Shown here one piece after another: positions 10,900 to 20,301 of a stretch of DNA of 64,000 nucleotides. The notes below the pieces were generated by a model, which had not been told where the DNA came from, did not search any database, and saw only the letters and a program-made list of their open reading frames with translations. The DNA comes from Juglans regia (lineage: Eukaryota; Streptophyta; Magnoliopsida; Fagales; Juglandaceae). Position numbers and translations under genes: made by a program. The stretch covers positions 35,412,838 through 35,476,837 of the forward strand of contig NC_049901.1 of the NCBI RefSeq assembly GCF_001411555.2, read 5' to 3'. Every line of letters starts with the position of its first letter. Position 1 is the first letter of the stretch.

Positions 10900-12198
10900 T
10901 TTAATTTTTCAAGAAACCAGAAGTTTTATTCCAATACCAATCAATAAATTACAAAGTTAGTCTTTTAACACATGACCATCTTCAATCCATACACAATTTC
11001 CACCTCTAGGAGTAAATATACACTTTCCAGTCAGTTATACTTCTTAGCAAAGATCTTATATCATCAATTACTTGACCATACTAAGACCATTTTTCAGCTT
11101 CATTGTTGAAAAATCTAGCTCCTTGCATAACTTTATTGCTCTCTACAAGGCCATGCACTCAGCTAGGATAGGTTTTGTCTAGAACATTTTGTGATTACTA
11201 ACAGCAACCATAAGTTCCTCTTCTTTATCTCTAACAATAATTCCAAGTCCCATCTTATTACCAGCACCATCAACTGTTGCATCCCAGTTGGCCATCACAA
11301 ACCTATTTTCTAGTTTCCACCATTGAGGATTATTACTGACTTCCACGCTTTAAGGTTGTTGTGCCTTTCCACCTTTTTGAGCTTGAAGAAATTTTGCTTT
11401 CCACTATCAGATGCTTGAATAATCTTCCTCGGGCTAGCCATCTTCCCTTAAAAAAGAAACTCAATTTATTCTTAGCCATAGTCTCCTCATTGTGTTTGCA
11501 ACCCACTCCCTTATGAAGTTTTTGAGTACATTTCACCCAAACCTATAGGAATTCATTCTCGCTCGTGGTCCACTTTTGTACTGAGCACCTCCATTTTCCA
11601 CATGTGTTTCCATCTGTCATCATCCTTTATCCCCTTGGATGGTTCCCTTGCTGATTTTTCTTTTGTTTTAAATCCACATAATAGGCATTTTTTACAGTAA
11701 AAACTCGATTGTTAGTGTAGCCCCATATCCTCTTGTCTACCCCTCCCATTTTGCTGATAGGAGTACTGCATATATGTTCAACCTCCTGTTGCTCGAAAAT
11801 TTCACCAATAACCTCAGTCTCCTGGTGGTTTGAAACCTCATTAATCAGTTCCCTCACTGTGGAATTTTCTCCTAGGATCTTGATTAGGGATTGAACACAT
11901 AAAGTAGAAAGTTGATGGAGTTTGCAACCATTTTTTACCTCATGCTTATGTCTTGCCCATTCTCTACCCTCCATCTAAGGTCTTCCTTCAATAGGTCTAG
12001 TGCAGAGAACAAACTTCTCCAAATCAGTGAAGACCCTTTGCCTAGTTTTGCTTCCAATAATTTTTTCTTCTTGAAATACTTGTCTTTTAACACTATAGTT
12101 GCTATGGAATTCAGGAATTGCAGAATCCTCCAATATTTTTTTGCAAGCATACCTCTATTGAAGCTCTCAAACTCTTTAAAGCCGATTTTGATTCCCCA
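10900..12198 (-). pseudogene. LINE-A 3' part: zinc-binding region and RNase H
   Basis: Minus-strand C-terminal part of a plant L1-type LINE ORF2. Reading downward from 12198: WGIKIGFKEFESF, then MLAKKYWRILQFLNS (12150), then IWRSLFSALDLLKEDLRWRV, which is the typical region after the RT thumb. Then follow ICSTPISKMGG and DKRIWGYTNNRVFTVKNAYY (11627-11974) of the zf-RVT region, then an RNase H domain (about 11300 to 10980) with MANWDATVDGAGNK and LGIIVRDKEEEL. An AT-rich tail ends near 10900. Several stops and frameshifts break it. The sequence resumes at 20302 on the other side of the Tat element: the RT thumb motif ends at WSKMG there and continues with WGIKIGF here. Confidence 0.8.
12194..12198. 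repeat. target-site duplication of Tat element (left)
   Basis: cccca directly before the TG of the left LTR. The right flank at 20297-20301 reads ccccc, a 4/5 match, and cccca is found if the boundary is shifted by one base. LTR retrotransposons duplicate 5 bp on integration. Confidence 0.6.
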
Positions 12199-12885
12199 TG
12201 TTAATGCTGTGTTTCGAACATTTTTGGGCCAGGCTCCTACAACTCAGATCTTTCGAAATGGTTTTGCAAAATTCAAGAGAGAGGACAACTTAGAGAAGGC
12301 GGCCTCGGGGCCGGGGAGTTTCCGATGCCAAAGTTAGTAAGTATTTTGGAAAATTTATAAATAAGTAAAGGAGTCTAGGGATCAAAGATATATTCTCGTT
12401 CCTACAATATGCTATTTATAATGTAACTCTGGGGGGACAGATCATGTCTGCCCCATAGAGTTCGCGTCCTTCGTACTACTCCCTGTGTCAAGGTCCTTTA
12501 ATGTGGCATGGTTCTATGATGTCGTCATTAATGTGGCGTGTAGCCCAGGTTGTGGTGCCATTAATGCTGCGTGGTTCTCCGATTTCCTTCTCCCAGACAG
12601 TGTCCTTGGTGGTCCGTTGATATTTTTCCTATCAGAAGATCAACAGTTACCCGCACATTACGCCTACTATGCGGGCAGACACTTGAGAGTTGAACACTAC
12701 TCGAGAGAACTTCAGATCGATGAGTCTCATCCCCTGCAGCACCCTCCCTCCTACAGGTTGCGTACAGAAAACCCTTCCCATGAGCCGGGTTAGAGACTGT
12801 TTATCCTGGGCTAGGCCTTCAGTCTTGATTCGCTATCTTTCATTCATAGGCCCGCTGGGTTTAGTAAGGGAAAACTTCCCTTACA
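12199..12885 (-). repeat. Tat element LTR (3' LTR, low coordinate)
   Basis: 687 bp, from tgttaatgctgtg to aaacttcccttaca on the plus strand. It matches 19625-20296 throughout (for example gggccaggct, cttctcccagacagt, ccttccca-tgagcc/gggcc, tttatcctgggct). TG...CA ends are present in either orientation. Confidence 0.9.
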
Positions 12886-13355
12886 GTTACCCCACTAATT
12901 CTCACTAGACGAGTGCAGTGGAAATATTATCACAATCTGAACCAGCCTTGCCACTGAATCCAGGATCCCATTGTTAATGTCTTCACAGCTCCGAAGTCTG
13001 AGGAGACTCCCGTCTTTTGGTAATACTGGCAACGTTTCCCCATCATTCTTGTTTGGCTCGCCTTTTGATGATTTTGATGATGTCCTTTCAAGCTCATTAA
13101 TGTGAGGGTATCAGGCAGCTCTTCACGTTTGCGTCGCTTCGTAGATTACACTTCCAGAATTTGAAGCGGCTCATATTTCTCCCTTCTGTCACGAGGTGTG
13201 GGAGACTAACCGTCGCCTTCCCCCTATATAAAGTTGGAGTGGGGTGTTATTTCCTTCTATTACGCTATAATCTTCTTGCTATTTTAGTTTTTCAATTTTT
13301 TCTTTCCTCTGCTCACTCTTCTTTACGTCATTCACTATCTTATACTGTGGTGGCG
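12886..13355. other. Tat element: leader of the antisense gene
   Basis: Sequence between the LTR and the antisense gene start. On the element's sense strand it should contain the polypurine tract next to 12886; only a weak G-rich stretch (complement of taccccact) is visible. On the plus strand it holds the TATA box listed separately. Confidence 0.5.
13225..13232 (+). promoter_or_regulatory. TATA box of the antisense gene
   Basis: tatataaa in a C-rich context (ccccctatataaag), 124 bp before the ATG at 13356. It is well placed to drive the plus-strand gene inside the retrotransposon. Inference from position and sequence only. Confidence 0.45.
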
Positions 13356-15718
13356 ATGGCCTTCGAAAAGTCTACTCAACCCAATGTTTTCGGTGGGGGT
13401 TCCACCGACACTGGGCCGATGTTTGGGGGTAGTGGTTGGCGTTCAAATGCCACGACGTCAATGCTGGCTTCCCTGGCCCTTACTTACCAGGTACCGAAGT
13501 CAGTGTTTTTTTAAGTTTCTGGTCCCAACTAGGGTGTCGTCGATGCAAAGGGCTGTTTCACACAGGTGGCCTTATTTCCATCCGTGTTTTTGTAAGGCCT
13601 GAGGCTACCTTTACCTCACCCTGTTCGTGACCTTCTTGACCGCCTGGGTCTGGCCCCCTCGCAATTGCATCTGAATGCCTAGAGGCTTTTGATATACTAT
13701 AGCATTATCTAGAGGCGTGCTTTCTTGGAATCATACCCAGATGATGTGGATCTTACTGGCCGTGAGTTCCTTCTTACCCATAAGGTGCTACGACAAAAGG
13801 GAAATGTCTGCAGTTTCAGGGCAACATATGCCCTAGTCACCCTGGAGTCGAGATATTGCAAGGTGAAAGACCGGTCTCCCAAGTTCTTCTTTGAGTCCTG
13901 TCGGGGATGGGAGTTCCCGATAGGCCAAGTGAATCGCTGTAAGTTCCTAATACGGATGAAATAGGGGAGGGTCCCTGAGGACAAGACTATGCGTCTGTTG
14001 GCTACTTCCTACGAAGCGCGGCGTATTGTGGTTGTCTGAGAATGGGTGCAAAATAACCCTTGAAGGTGTTTTCTCTGAAGTTATTCTTTCCAAGGAGAGC
14101 TTAAGATGTTATCTGCCTCCCCTTGGTCCCCTTCCTTTTGATGATAGGGCATCCGCGGCCCGGCCTTAGCTTGTTCTTGCTTAGAAGCACTCCTCGGACC
14201 CTTCCCCAATGGGTAAGGGGAAGAAACCTCATCGGGAGGGTGCCCGGGTTGACAACAAGCCTTCTTCTAGAGTTTTGAATCCTCCACAATGAAAGTTGGC
14301 TATCCTAGAGGCCAGCCACCCTGCTACCTTGGTGACTCTGACGAAGGTGTTCGTGAGTGGACCGGCCGGTGATCCTCATGTGACGTCATTGTCGGTCGCT
14401 ACCACCGAGGTGTCCGTGGACAAGGTTGATATGAACGGCCTACTCCAGAACCTCTTTACGACCATGATTCCTGGGCGAGACGATGAGGGGCAAAATTCTT
14501 CTTCATCGATCTCCCCACCTTCTTTGTCTTGCTCTACTATAGGGAGTCACTCCTTCGGGGATGAGGCTGCTAACGAGGGAGCGACGGCTACTACCTCCAG
14601 CAACCATGTAGAGATGGAGGACTGCGCACGAAGCAAACCCCTTTTGGGTGTTATAGTCTGCAAGGGTTCGAGAAGTTTGATCACTAACCCGCTTGTCTAA
14701 GCTAAGCACCTAGAGGGGGGTGATTCCCCTTTGATGTTATAGTCAATGAGGGTTCACACGACGAGCTGCCCCTCTAGGCTAAGCACCTGGCAGAGGATGA
14801 TCCCCTTCTGAATGTTGTAATCGACCCCGACCTGGAGGGTTCGTGCGAAGGTCAAACTGCTCCTCTTGAAGTGACTGCAAAATCATCTGAAGCCAAGGGC
14901 TCTGTAGAAGTCCTTCCTCCTTTGTCCTAGCTGGCAACAGAAGGGAGTTGTGAGGAGGCCATCAATCAGGTCATCAAATGCTTGTTTTACTTCTTCCACG
15001 AGGTTCAGTTGTTTCTTTCCTATCTTTTCTTCTTGCTTTTGAGTCTCCTCTTACTGATTGTTGTATGTCGATCCTTTTTGTCGCCAGGGTACTTTTTAGC
15101 TGGCAGCTTTTATTGTTGATGGTCAAGAGACCATTGGGCAAGAGAACCTGGCCCTCCGCTTGATGACAACAACTTCCCTTGACTATGCTTGTGGTGAAAG
15201 GGAAGAGAGGGAGTTATTGCAGCGCAAGCTGGAGAGGACGCGGCTTGACCTAGCAGATGAGCGCAAGAGGGGAAGGAAGCTGGAGCGTCGTTGGAAGAAA
15301 CACAAGAGGAAGGTGAAGGAGGAGAAGGAACAATTGGAGCGGCTTAACCAAAGTCTCCAGGACGACTTATCCCAAGTGAGGGATGTCTCCTTTTCCCTTG
15401 ACAGGCAAATAAAGTTGTTCTTGGGAGTCCGTGATGAAGTGTGGGGGTATGGGGTTTGTCTAGGGTCGTAGGTTGATGCAGGAATATCTCTTGGGCAGTC
15501 CGGAATTGTGTTCAAGGTCTTTCACGAAATACCTGCATGGCCTTACGCTTTCCAAGATTGACACCAACACAACAACCTTCAAATTCAGTCGCAACCTGAG
15601 AAGGAAAGAGATGCTCGACACTTTTCCGAATCCTATTATTCCTGCACCGGCCGCTGCAGGGCCAGATAATCTTGCTCTTGATGCTGCCAACACTTGTGCT
15701 CCCAGCACTGAGACTTGA
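13356..15718 (+). pseudogene. antisense extra gene of Tat element (gypsy-type transposon domain)
   Basis: Plus-strand, decayed gene running opposite to gag. The ATG at 13356 opens MAFEKSTQPN, possibly ending at a splice donor (cag/gta, about 13490). A central block (13725-13964) reads YPDDVDLTGREFLLTH, then SPKFFFESCRGWEFPIG, recognisable as the 'putative gypsy type transposon' domain (Transposase_28-like). A middle part is Ser/Thr-rich (14296-14700). A C-terminal highly charged coiled coil (15160-15440) contains EREERELLQRKLERTR and KHKRKVKEEKEQLERL. It ends at tga 15716-15718, and an aataaa motif follows within 90 bp. Several stops interrupt it. Proteins with this layout are known as extra genes of Tat-lineage elements; their role is not established. 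Exon borders are not certain. Confidence 0.65.
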
Positions 15719-16749
15719 CAGCTTCATTCTTTTGTTCTTCCTTTTCTTTTCCTTTTGGTTGTACATATGTACCTACACTTTGTCGCCCAACAACTTGTAA
15801 ATAAAATCAATCATTGAGAATACCATATTCTTTACGTCTTTTCTTTTTCAAGCATTCTCCTTTCTTTGTTTTTGTGACTACCTGGGGAAATTTTGGCGTA
15901 GGAGTTCATAGGGCTCTTATCCACCCTGCCAGCTGGTCGTTCTCTCGTCTGTGTTCCGCTTGTTTACTTTTACTGGACAGTCTTCCTCGGGACCCCCTCT
16001 TGAATTTTATTATCGATGCCTTCCCAATTTAGGCGTATCCGCTAGCTTTAGTCATGGTACACTTTACTTGTTACTTTGTTGGATGTACCTAGCTATGTCT
16101 TTGAATATTCCACCTCTTTCTTGTGAGGTTAGCCTGGGGAGCTGGCCATAAGGTTTACGACCCACCCCGTCAGTACCCGGCCTATACCTGACGACCCCGT
16201 TAGCTGGTGGCTTCCCTGTTCGCATTGTTTTCACCGGCCTCTGTTACGTGCATGGTAGTTCTCTTCGAGGCCTCGACGACTTGTGCTAGTTGTCTTTATT
16301 TCTCTTTTTATCTTCCTGTCACATTTTACCTTGCCTGGAGCTCGATTCGCCTCCTTCATCAGTGGCAACGTAGGCTGCCTGGATTATTTGGGATTATACC
16401 CGTCTTTCTTCATTCATCATTCCAATCTATCTTCTTTGTCAAGTAAGGGTGTCATCACTACTCTTTTGGGGACACTGGTTAATGTCGCAAACTTGAGTCT
16501 TTTGGCCTGTATCGCGCCATGCTTGTTGTTTTTCCCATCGTGCCACTATTGTCCCCGATGTTGGTGCTTGTGCCTTTTGTTCCAGTATTCGGGTGGTTTA
16601 TAGACTCGGCCTACTTCTGCTTGTTGACACTCTGTAGCTTTCTGTGTGACATCATTTCCTTTCTGGAGATTCCTTTTACTTCGGGTAGCCGAAAAACTAA
16701 GCCCGCACTCCATTGGGGAGAGATCGAGATGCCTCAAGTCAACCCGCCA
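15719..16749. other. Tat element untranslated region
   Basis: Starts with the probable polyadenylation region of the antisense gene (aataaaatcaatca, near 15800). The rest is T/C-rich and has no coding signal in either strand. This is where pol (RT, RNase H, integrase) would be expected in a complete element. Confidence 0.5.
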
Positions 16750-17290
16750 CTTTTGGTTCCCTAAGGAGGTAACTTCTTTAGACAGCCATGGGGCCAGTCC
16801 GCTCTTTCATTGTGACTAGAGTCGGGGTAAGTATTTGGGCCACCCGAAGGCTATCCTGCTCTCCACCGCGGTAGGAAAAAGACAACTTTTAGGCTTACAT
16901 TTCCCTATTGTATCCCGCAGGGAGTTAAGTCATTCGGACAGTCTGTTACTAAACCCGCTCCCGCCTGTTGACGCTTACAAGTAAGGTAAAGTTTCTGATT
17001 TCGGATAGCTGAGGACTAACCCGCACTCCAGCACAGGAGGGACAAGGCAACTTTAAGGCCTACCTTCCCCTGTGGTATCACAAGGGGAGGTAAGCAGGGA
17101 GATAAGTCATTCAGGCAATCTATTGCTAAACCCGCTCCCACCTGTTGACGCTTGCAAGGAAGGTAAGCCTTTGTCTTCAGCCCGCCCGAAGGCTGACCTG
17201 CACTTCATCCCTTGAGGGATAAGGCAACCTTTAGGCCTACCTTCCCTATGGTGCCCAATGGGGAGGTAATCATTGTCATTGTAGATTTTA
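16750..17290. repeat. 178-bp tandem repeats in Tat element
   Basis: Three imperfect units of about 178 bp. The best landmark, aaacccgctcccgcctgttg with minor changes, lies at about 16952 and again about 178 bp later. Each unit also has a block of type aaggcaacytttaggccta followed by cttcccyntgt. Tandem repeats in the untranslated region are known for Tat-lineage elements and are a recognised source of satellites. Confidence 0.7.
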
Positions 17291-17700
17291 TTAGTTGCAT
17301 ATTGTCTCGTTGGCTCTTTGCTGATAATACGAAAGTTTGAAGTAGGCATTTTGCATTGTCCTGAAAAATCACGTTCTCATTAAATATAAAGAAATTACTT
17401 GCTGGATAAAGAGATATTACAAGAAAACGGGAAACAAAGTTTTCGGCCGGGGAGGCTGTCGTCCATTCTTCCTTATAGGGAAGTGCACTGCCTTACTCCC
17501 CCTCGAGCCCAATAGGGCGAGTCGCAGACAAAGGCCTGCCAGGGCTCTTTCAGTGGTGCCAGCCTATTCTTTCCCAGTAGTGTCGTCTGAGGTGGGCCCA
17601 CCATCCCTATACTTTAGCTCTTAGACGTAGCATTCTCTTACCAAGACCTATTCGCCTCGGACTTCCCCCACTCCTTAAGGAGTTGGAAACTTCATCTTGA
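17291..17700. other. Tat element spacer between repeats and protease
   Basis: No recognisable domain in any frame. Pol sequence downstream of the protease is missing. Confidence 0.5.
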
Positions 17701-17749
17701 GGTGCTAGATCGATGTGACGGCCTGCAAGCTATTGAGGGTGGGCTTCTC

Positions 17750-18340
17750 GATAAAGGCGTTGTATGACGACGGGGTCCTTACTACCAAGAAATCAACCAT
17801 GACAGGGGCTGCTATCAACGAGGACCGACATCATGATGGTTTCCACATGTTGAACCATACTTCTGGAGAATCCTTTCAATGGCATGGGGGCGTGTTGCAG
17901 CTGAGCAGTATTTATGCCCAATCTGGTGAAGGCTTCCCAAAATAGGATGTCTGCAAAACTCTCATTGTCGATGAGGATTCTGCGGTTGGTGAAGTTGGTG
18001 ACGAGCATAGTGACTAACAATGCATCATCGTGGGTGGTACAAACCTCCCTCCTCGTCGATCTCCATGAAGGAGATTATAGGGATAGGGTTGCTTGGTGGG
18101 ATGATACTCGACTGAGTACACCTCATGGTGTACGCTTGGTGTACGCTTTCTTGCTCAAGAAGAAAACACCCCCACCCACAAATTCTCTTGCTATGGTCTG
18201 AATTTTTCCAAGTGGAGGTCCCTGCCGCGGCAGAGAATGGGGATGAACTTGATGTGGTTCCCATGCGGGTGGTTGTTGTTGGGGGTTATCTTCTCTCCTT
18301 TGCTGGTTGCCTCGATCTCTGCTCCTTTTTCTCGACCTTC
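17750..18340 (-). pseudogene. Tat element aspartic protease fragment
   Basis: Minus strand, downstream of gag. Before the active site the frame reads DEEGGLYHPRDDALL (about 18025-18060), then VTMLVTNFTNRRILIDNES (about 17960-18020). The family normally has ILVDNGSSADILF at this point. Here the active-site triad D-N-G-S is D-N-E-S, so the glycine of the catalytic loop is replaced. Then ADILFWEAFTRLGI and APMPLKGF follow, conserved in this protease. The protease would process the gag-pol polyprotein. The reading frame also breaks between 18025 and 18543, so no polyprotein could be made. Confidence 0.7.
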
Positions 18341-18542
18341 CCCTTCTTTCCTGCTCTAGTGTCTAGGACGAGGGGTGACATTACCTTTCCTGATCTGCGT
18401 ATTCCCTTCTCCCTTGTTGGGAGAAGCAGTCCTCAGTATTGTGCGAGGTGGACCTGTGATATGTACAATAGTGATGCACAATTCCTCGGTCATCCTCTCT
18501 TCATGCGGTGGTGGAGTCAGCCTCGTGGATCATTAATGTGGG

Positions 18543-19499
18543 TCAATCGTACCGAGGTCCTGATCCCCTTGTTGGGACTTCCTCCCACCTCTTTTCTTGG
18601 GAGCTCTTCTTCGGTTTCTCGTAGGGCTTTGCTTTATTCGTGACCTTCGTCCTTTTCTCCACCTGCTCCAACTCCTTTCTTCTTGGCTCTGTCAAAGCTC
18701 GAAAAGTGTATTCTACGTTGATAAAGGGTTCGGCATGGTCCATGAACTCTCGCAATGTCATGGGATTCCTTCTTGCCAGCTCAGCCATAAATTGGGATCG
18801 TGGCCAAACTCCTCCTAGAAGTGCCGCCAAGGTTATCTTCTCATCTTGGTCGACGATGGCTATGCACTCCTTGTTGAATCGAGATAAGTAGGACTTTAGG
18901 CTTTCGTCCTCTGCTTGTTTGATGGTGAGGAGGTACGTCATCAGACGCCACCTCCTTCGACTGGACATGAACTGAGTCAAGAACAATCTGGTCAGCTCCC
19001 CAAAGCTATCCACCGATCCAGGTGCCAGTGATATGAACCATACGCATGCCGGCCCCTTAAAGGTTAGTGGAAATGCTCTGCACGCTACTTCGCCTGGGAA
19101 GCCATGCAGCGTCATGTGAGCCCTGAAAGTTTCCAGGTGCTTAAGAGGGTCCCTTTCTCCGTCATATATCTCTATGGCTAGGACCTTGAATTTTGGTGGT
19201 ATGGGCACTGCCATTACTTCCTCCATGTAAGGTAGGCCAGTGCTTGTGTGCAATTGGTCCATCGTTGACAATGTACCCAACTTTCTTGCTATCTCCTCAT
19301 ATTTTCCTTTAAGATTTCGGAGCTTGTCTTGTATGTTCTTCTGCTTCTTGTCCTTATTTGGTCCAGCTTGCATGTTCTGAGACCCTGCATGTTCACTATC
19401 GGTTGACTTCACTCCGCCATCCCGCTCCTGCCGAGGTTTTCTGAGTTCCTCGTTTTCCTTAAGGAGTGTCTGCACTTTTTCAGTTAACTTGTCACCCAT
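18543..19499 (-). CDS. Tat element gag protein (Retrotrans_gag)
   Basis: 318-codon frame on the minus strand, 105 bp inside the primer binding site. It opens MGDKLTEKVQTLLKENEEL, a charged coiled-coil N-terminus. Residues about 95-270 form a Retrotrans_gag domain with the diagnostic order VLAIEIYDGERDPLKHLETF, CRAFPLTFKGPACVWF, LAPGSVDSFGELTRLF, ESLKSYLSRFNKE and ALLGGV. A Lys-rich C-terminus follows (EKRTKVTNKAKPYEKPKKS). Gag packages the genomic RNA into virus-like particles in the cytoplasm. No zinc knuckle is seen within this frame. It is the longest intact transposon frame in the window and could be translated, although the rest of the polyprotein is broken. The start may lie further upstream if the frame is not AUG-limited. 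Confidence 0.85.
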   Translation of the reverse strand: MGDKLTEKVQTLLKENEELRKPRQERDGGVKSTDSEHAGSQNMQAGPNKDKKQKNIQDKLRNLKGKYEEIARKLGTLSTMDQLHTSTGLPYMEEVMAVPIPPKFKVLAIEIYDGERDPLKHLETFRAHMTLHGFPGEVACRAFPLTFKGPACVWFISLAPGSVDSFGELTRLFLTQFMSSRRRWRLMTYLLTIKQAEDESLKSYLSRFNKECIAIVDQDEKITLAALLGGVWPRSQFMAELARRNPMTLREFMDHAEPFINVEYTFRALTEPRRKELEQVEKRTKVTNKAKPYEKPKKSSQEKRWEEVPTRGSGPRYD

Positions 19500-19604
19500 T
19501 CCTCCATGTTCTTCAGCCTCACTTCTATGGCGTCCCCCATGTCTCTTATGTGCTATCCGAAACAGGTTGTCGCAGGCATTAGAAAGACACGCAAAATCTC
19601 TAAT

Positions 19605-19623
19605 GATCCCACAAACAGCGCCA
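19605..19623 (-). other. primer binding site of Tat element
   Basis: On the minus strand the sequence one base after the LTR end reads TGGCGCTGTTTGTGGGATC. It resembles the TGGCGCC(G)TT... primer sites of plant Ty3/gypsy elements primed by tRNA-Asp, with a few mismatches. It also fixes the 5' LTR as the high-coordinate one. Confidence 0.65.
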
Positions 19624-19624
19624 T

Positions 19625-20296
19625 TGTTAATGTCCTGTTTCGCACACCTTTGGGCCAGGCTTTGGCAACTCAGGTCTTCCGAAATGGGCCTGCAAAAGAC
19701 AAGGGAGAGGGCGAACTCAGGGCCGGGGAGTCTTTGATGCCAAAGTCAGTAAGTATTCTTGAAAGTTTATAAATAAGTAAAGGAATCTAGGGATCTGAAA
19801 TATATTCTCATACCTAGGATATGCTATTTATACTGTAAGTTTGGGAGGACAGATCGTGTCTGCTCCCATGGAGTCTGCATTTTTCGTACTGCTCCCTATG
19901 TCATCCGTTAATGTGGCGTGGCTCTGTGACAATGTCATTAATGTGGCATGTAGGCCAGGTAGTGGTCTCACTAATGTGACATGGTTCTCTGATTTTCTTC
20001 TCCCAGACAGTATCCTTGGTGGTGCATTGATGTCGTTCCTGTCAGAAGATCAAGGGTTCCCCCCACATTACGCCTACAATGTGGCTGGGCACTTGAGAGC
20101 TAGACACTACACGAGGGACCTTTAGATCGACGAGTCTCATCCCCTGCAACACCATCCCTCCTGCAGGTTGAGTACAGAGGACCCTTCCCATGGGCCAGGT
20201 TGGAGACTGTTTATCCTGGGCTGGGCCTTTGGTCTTGATTCCCTTATCTTTCATTCACAGGCCCGCTGGGTCTAGTAGGGGAAAAATCCCCTTACA
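19625..20296 (-). repeat. Tat element LTR (5' LTR, high coordinate)
   Basis: 672 bp, from tgttaatgtcctg to aaaaatccccttaca on the plus strand; partner of 12199-12885. Being next to the primer binding site and gag, it is the promoter-bearing LTR on the minus strand. Confidence 0.9.
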
Positions 20297-20301
20297 CCCC
20301 C

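Larger units (their letters stand above)
12199..20296 (-). mobile_element. Tat-lineage Ty3/gypsy LTR retrotransposon, non-autonomous
   Basis: An 8.1-kb element inserted in LINE-A with two LTRs (12199-12885 and 19625-20296), a primer binding site inside the high-coordinate LTR, gag and a partial protease on the minus strand, and an antisense gene on the plus strand next to the other LTR. On the element's sense strand the LTRs begin TGTAAGGG and end TTAACA. Reverse transcriptase, RNase H and integrase are absent between protease (about 17.7 kb) and the antisense gene, so it would depend on a complete relative for movement. A Retrotrans_gag domain with an 'IYDGERDP' start, an additional gene outside pol, and tandem repeats in the untranslated region are features known for the Tat (Ogre/Retand) lineage. 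The two LTRs are clearly diverged, so insertion is not recent. Confidence 0.85.

Noticed and set aside
13709..13984. Minus-strand frame overlapping the antisense Tat gene
   Set aside because: The plus-strand frame carries the recognisable transposon domain; the opposite frame is its shadow.
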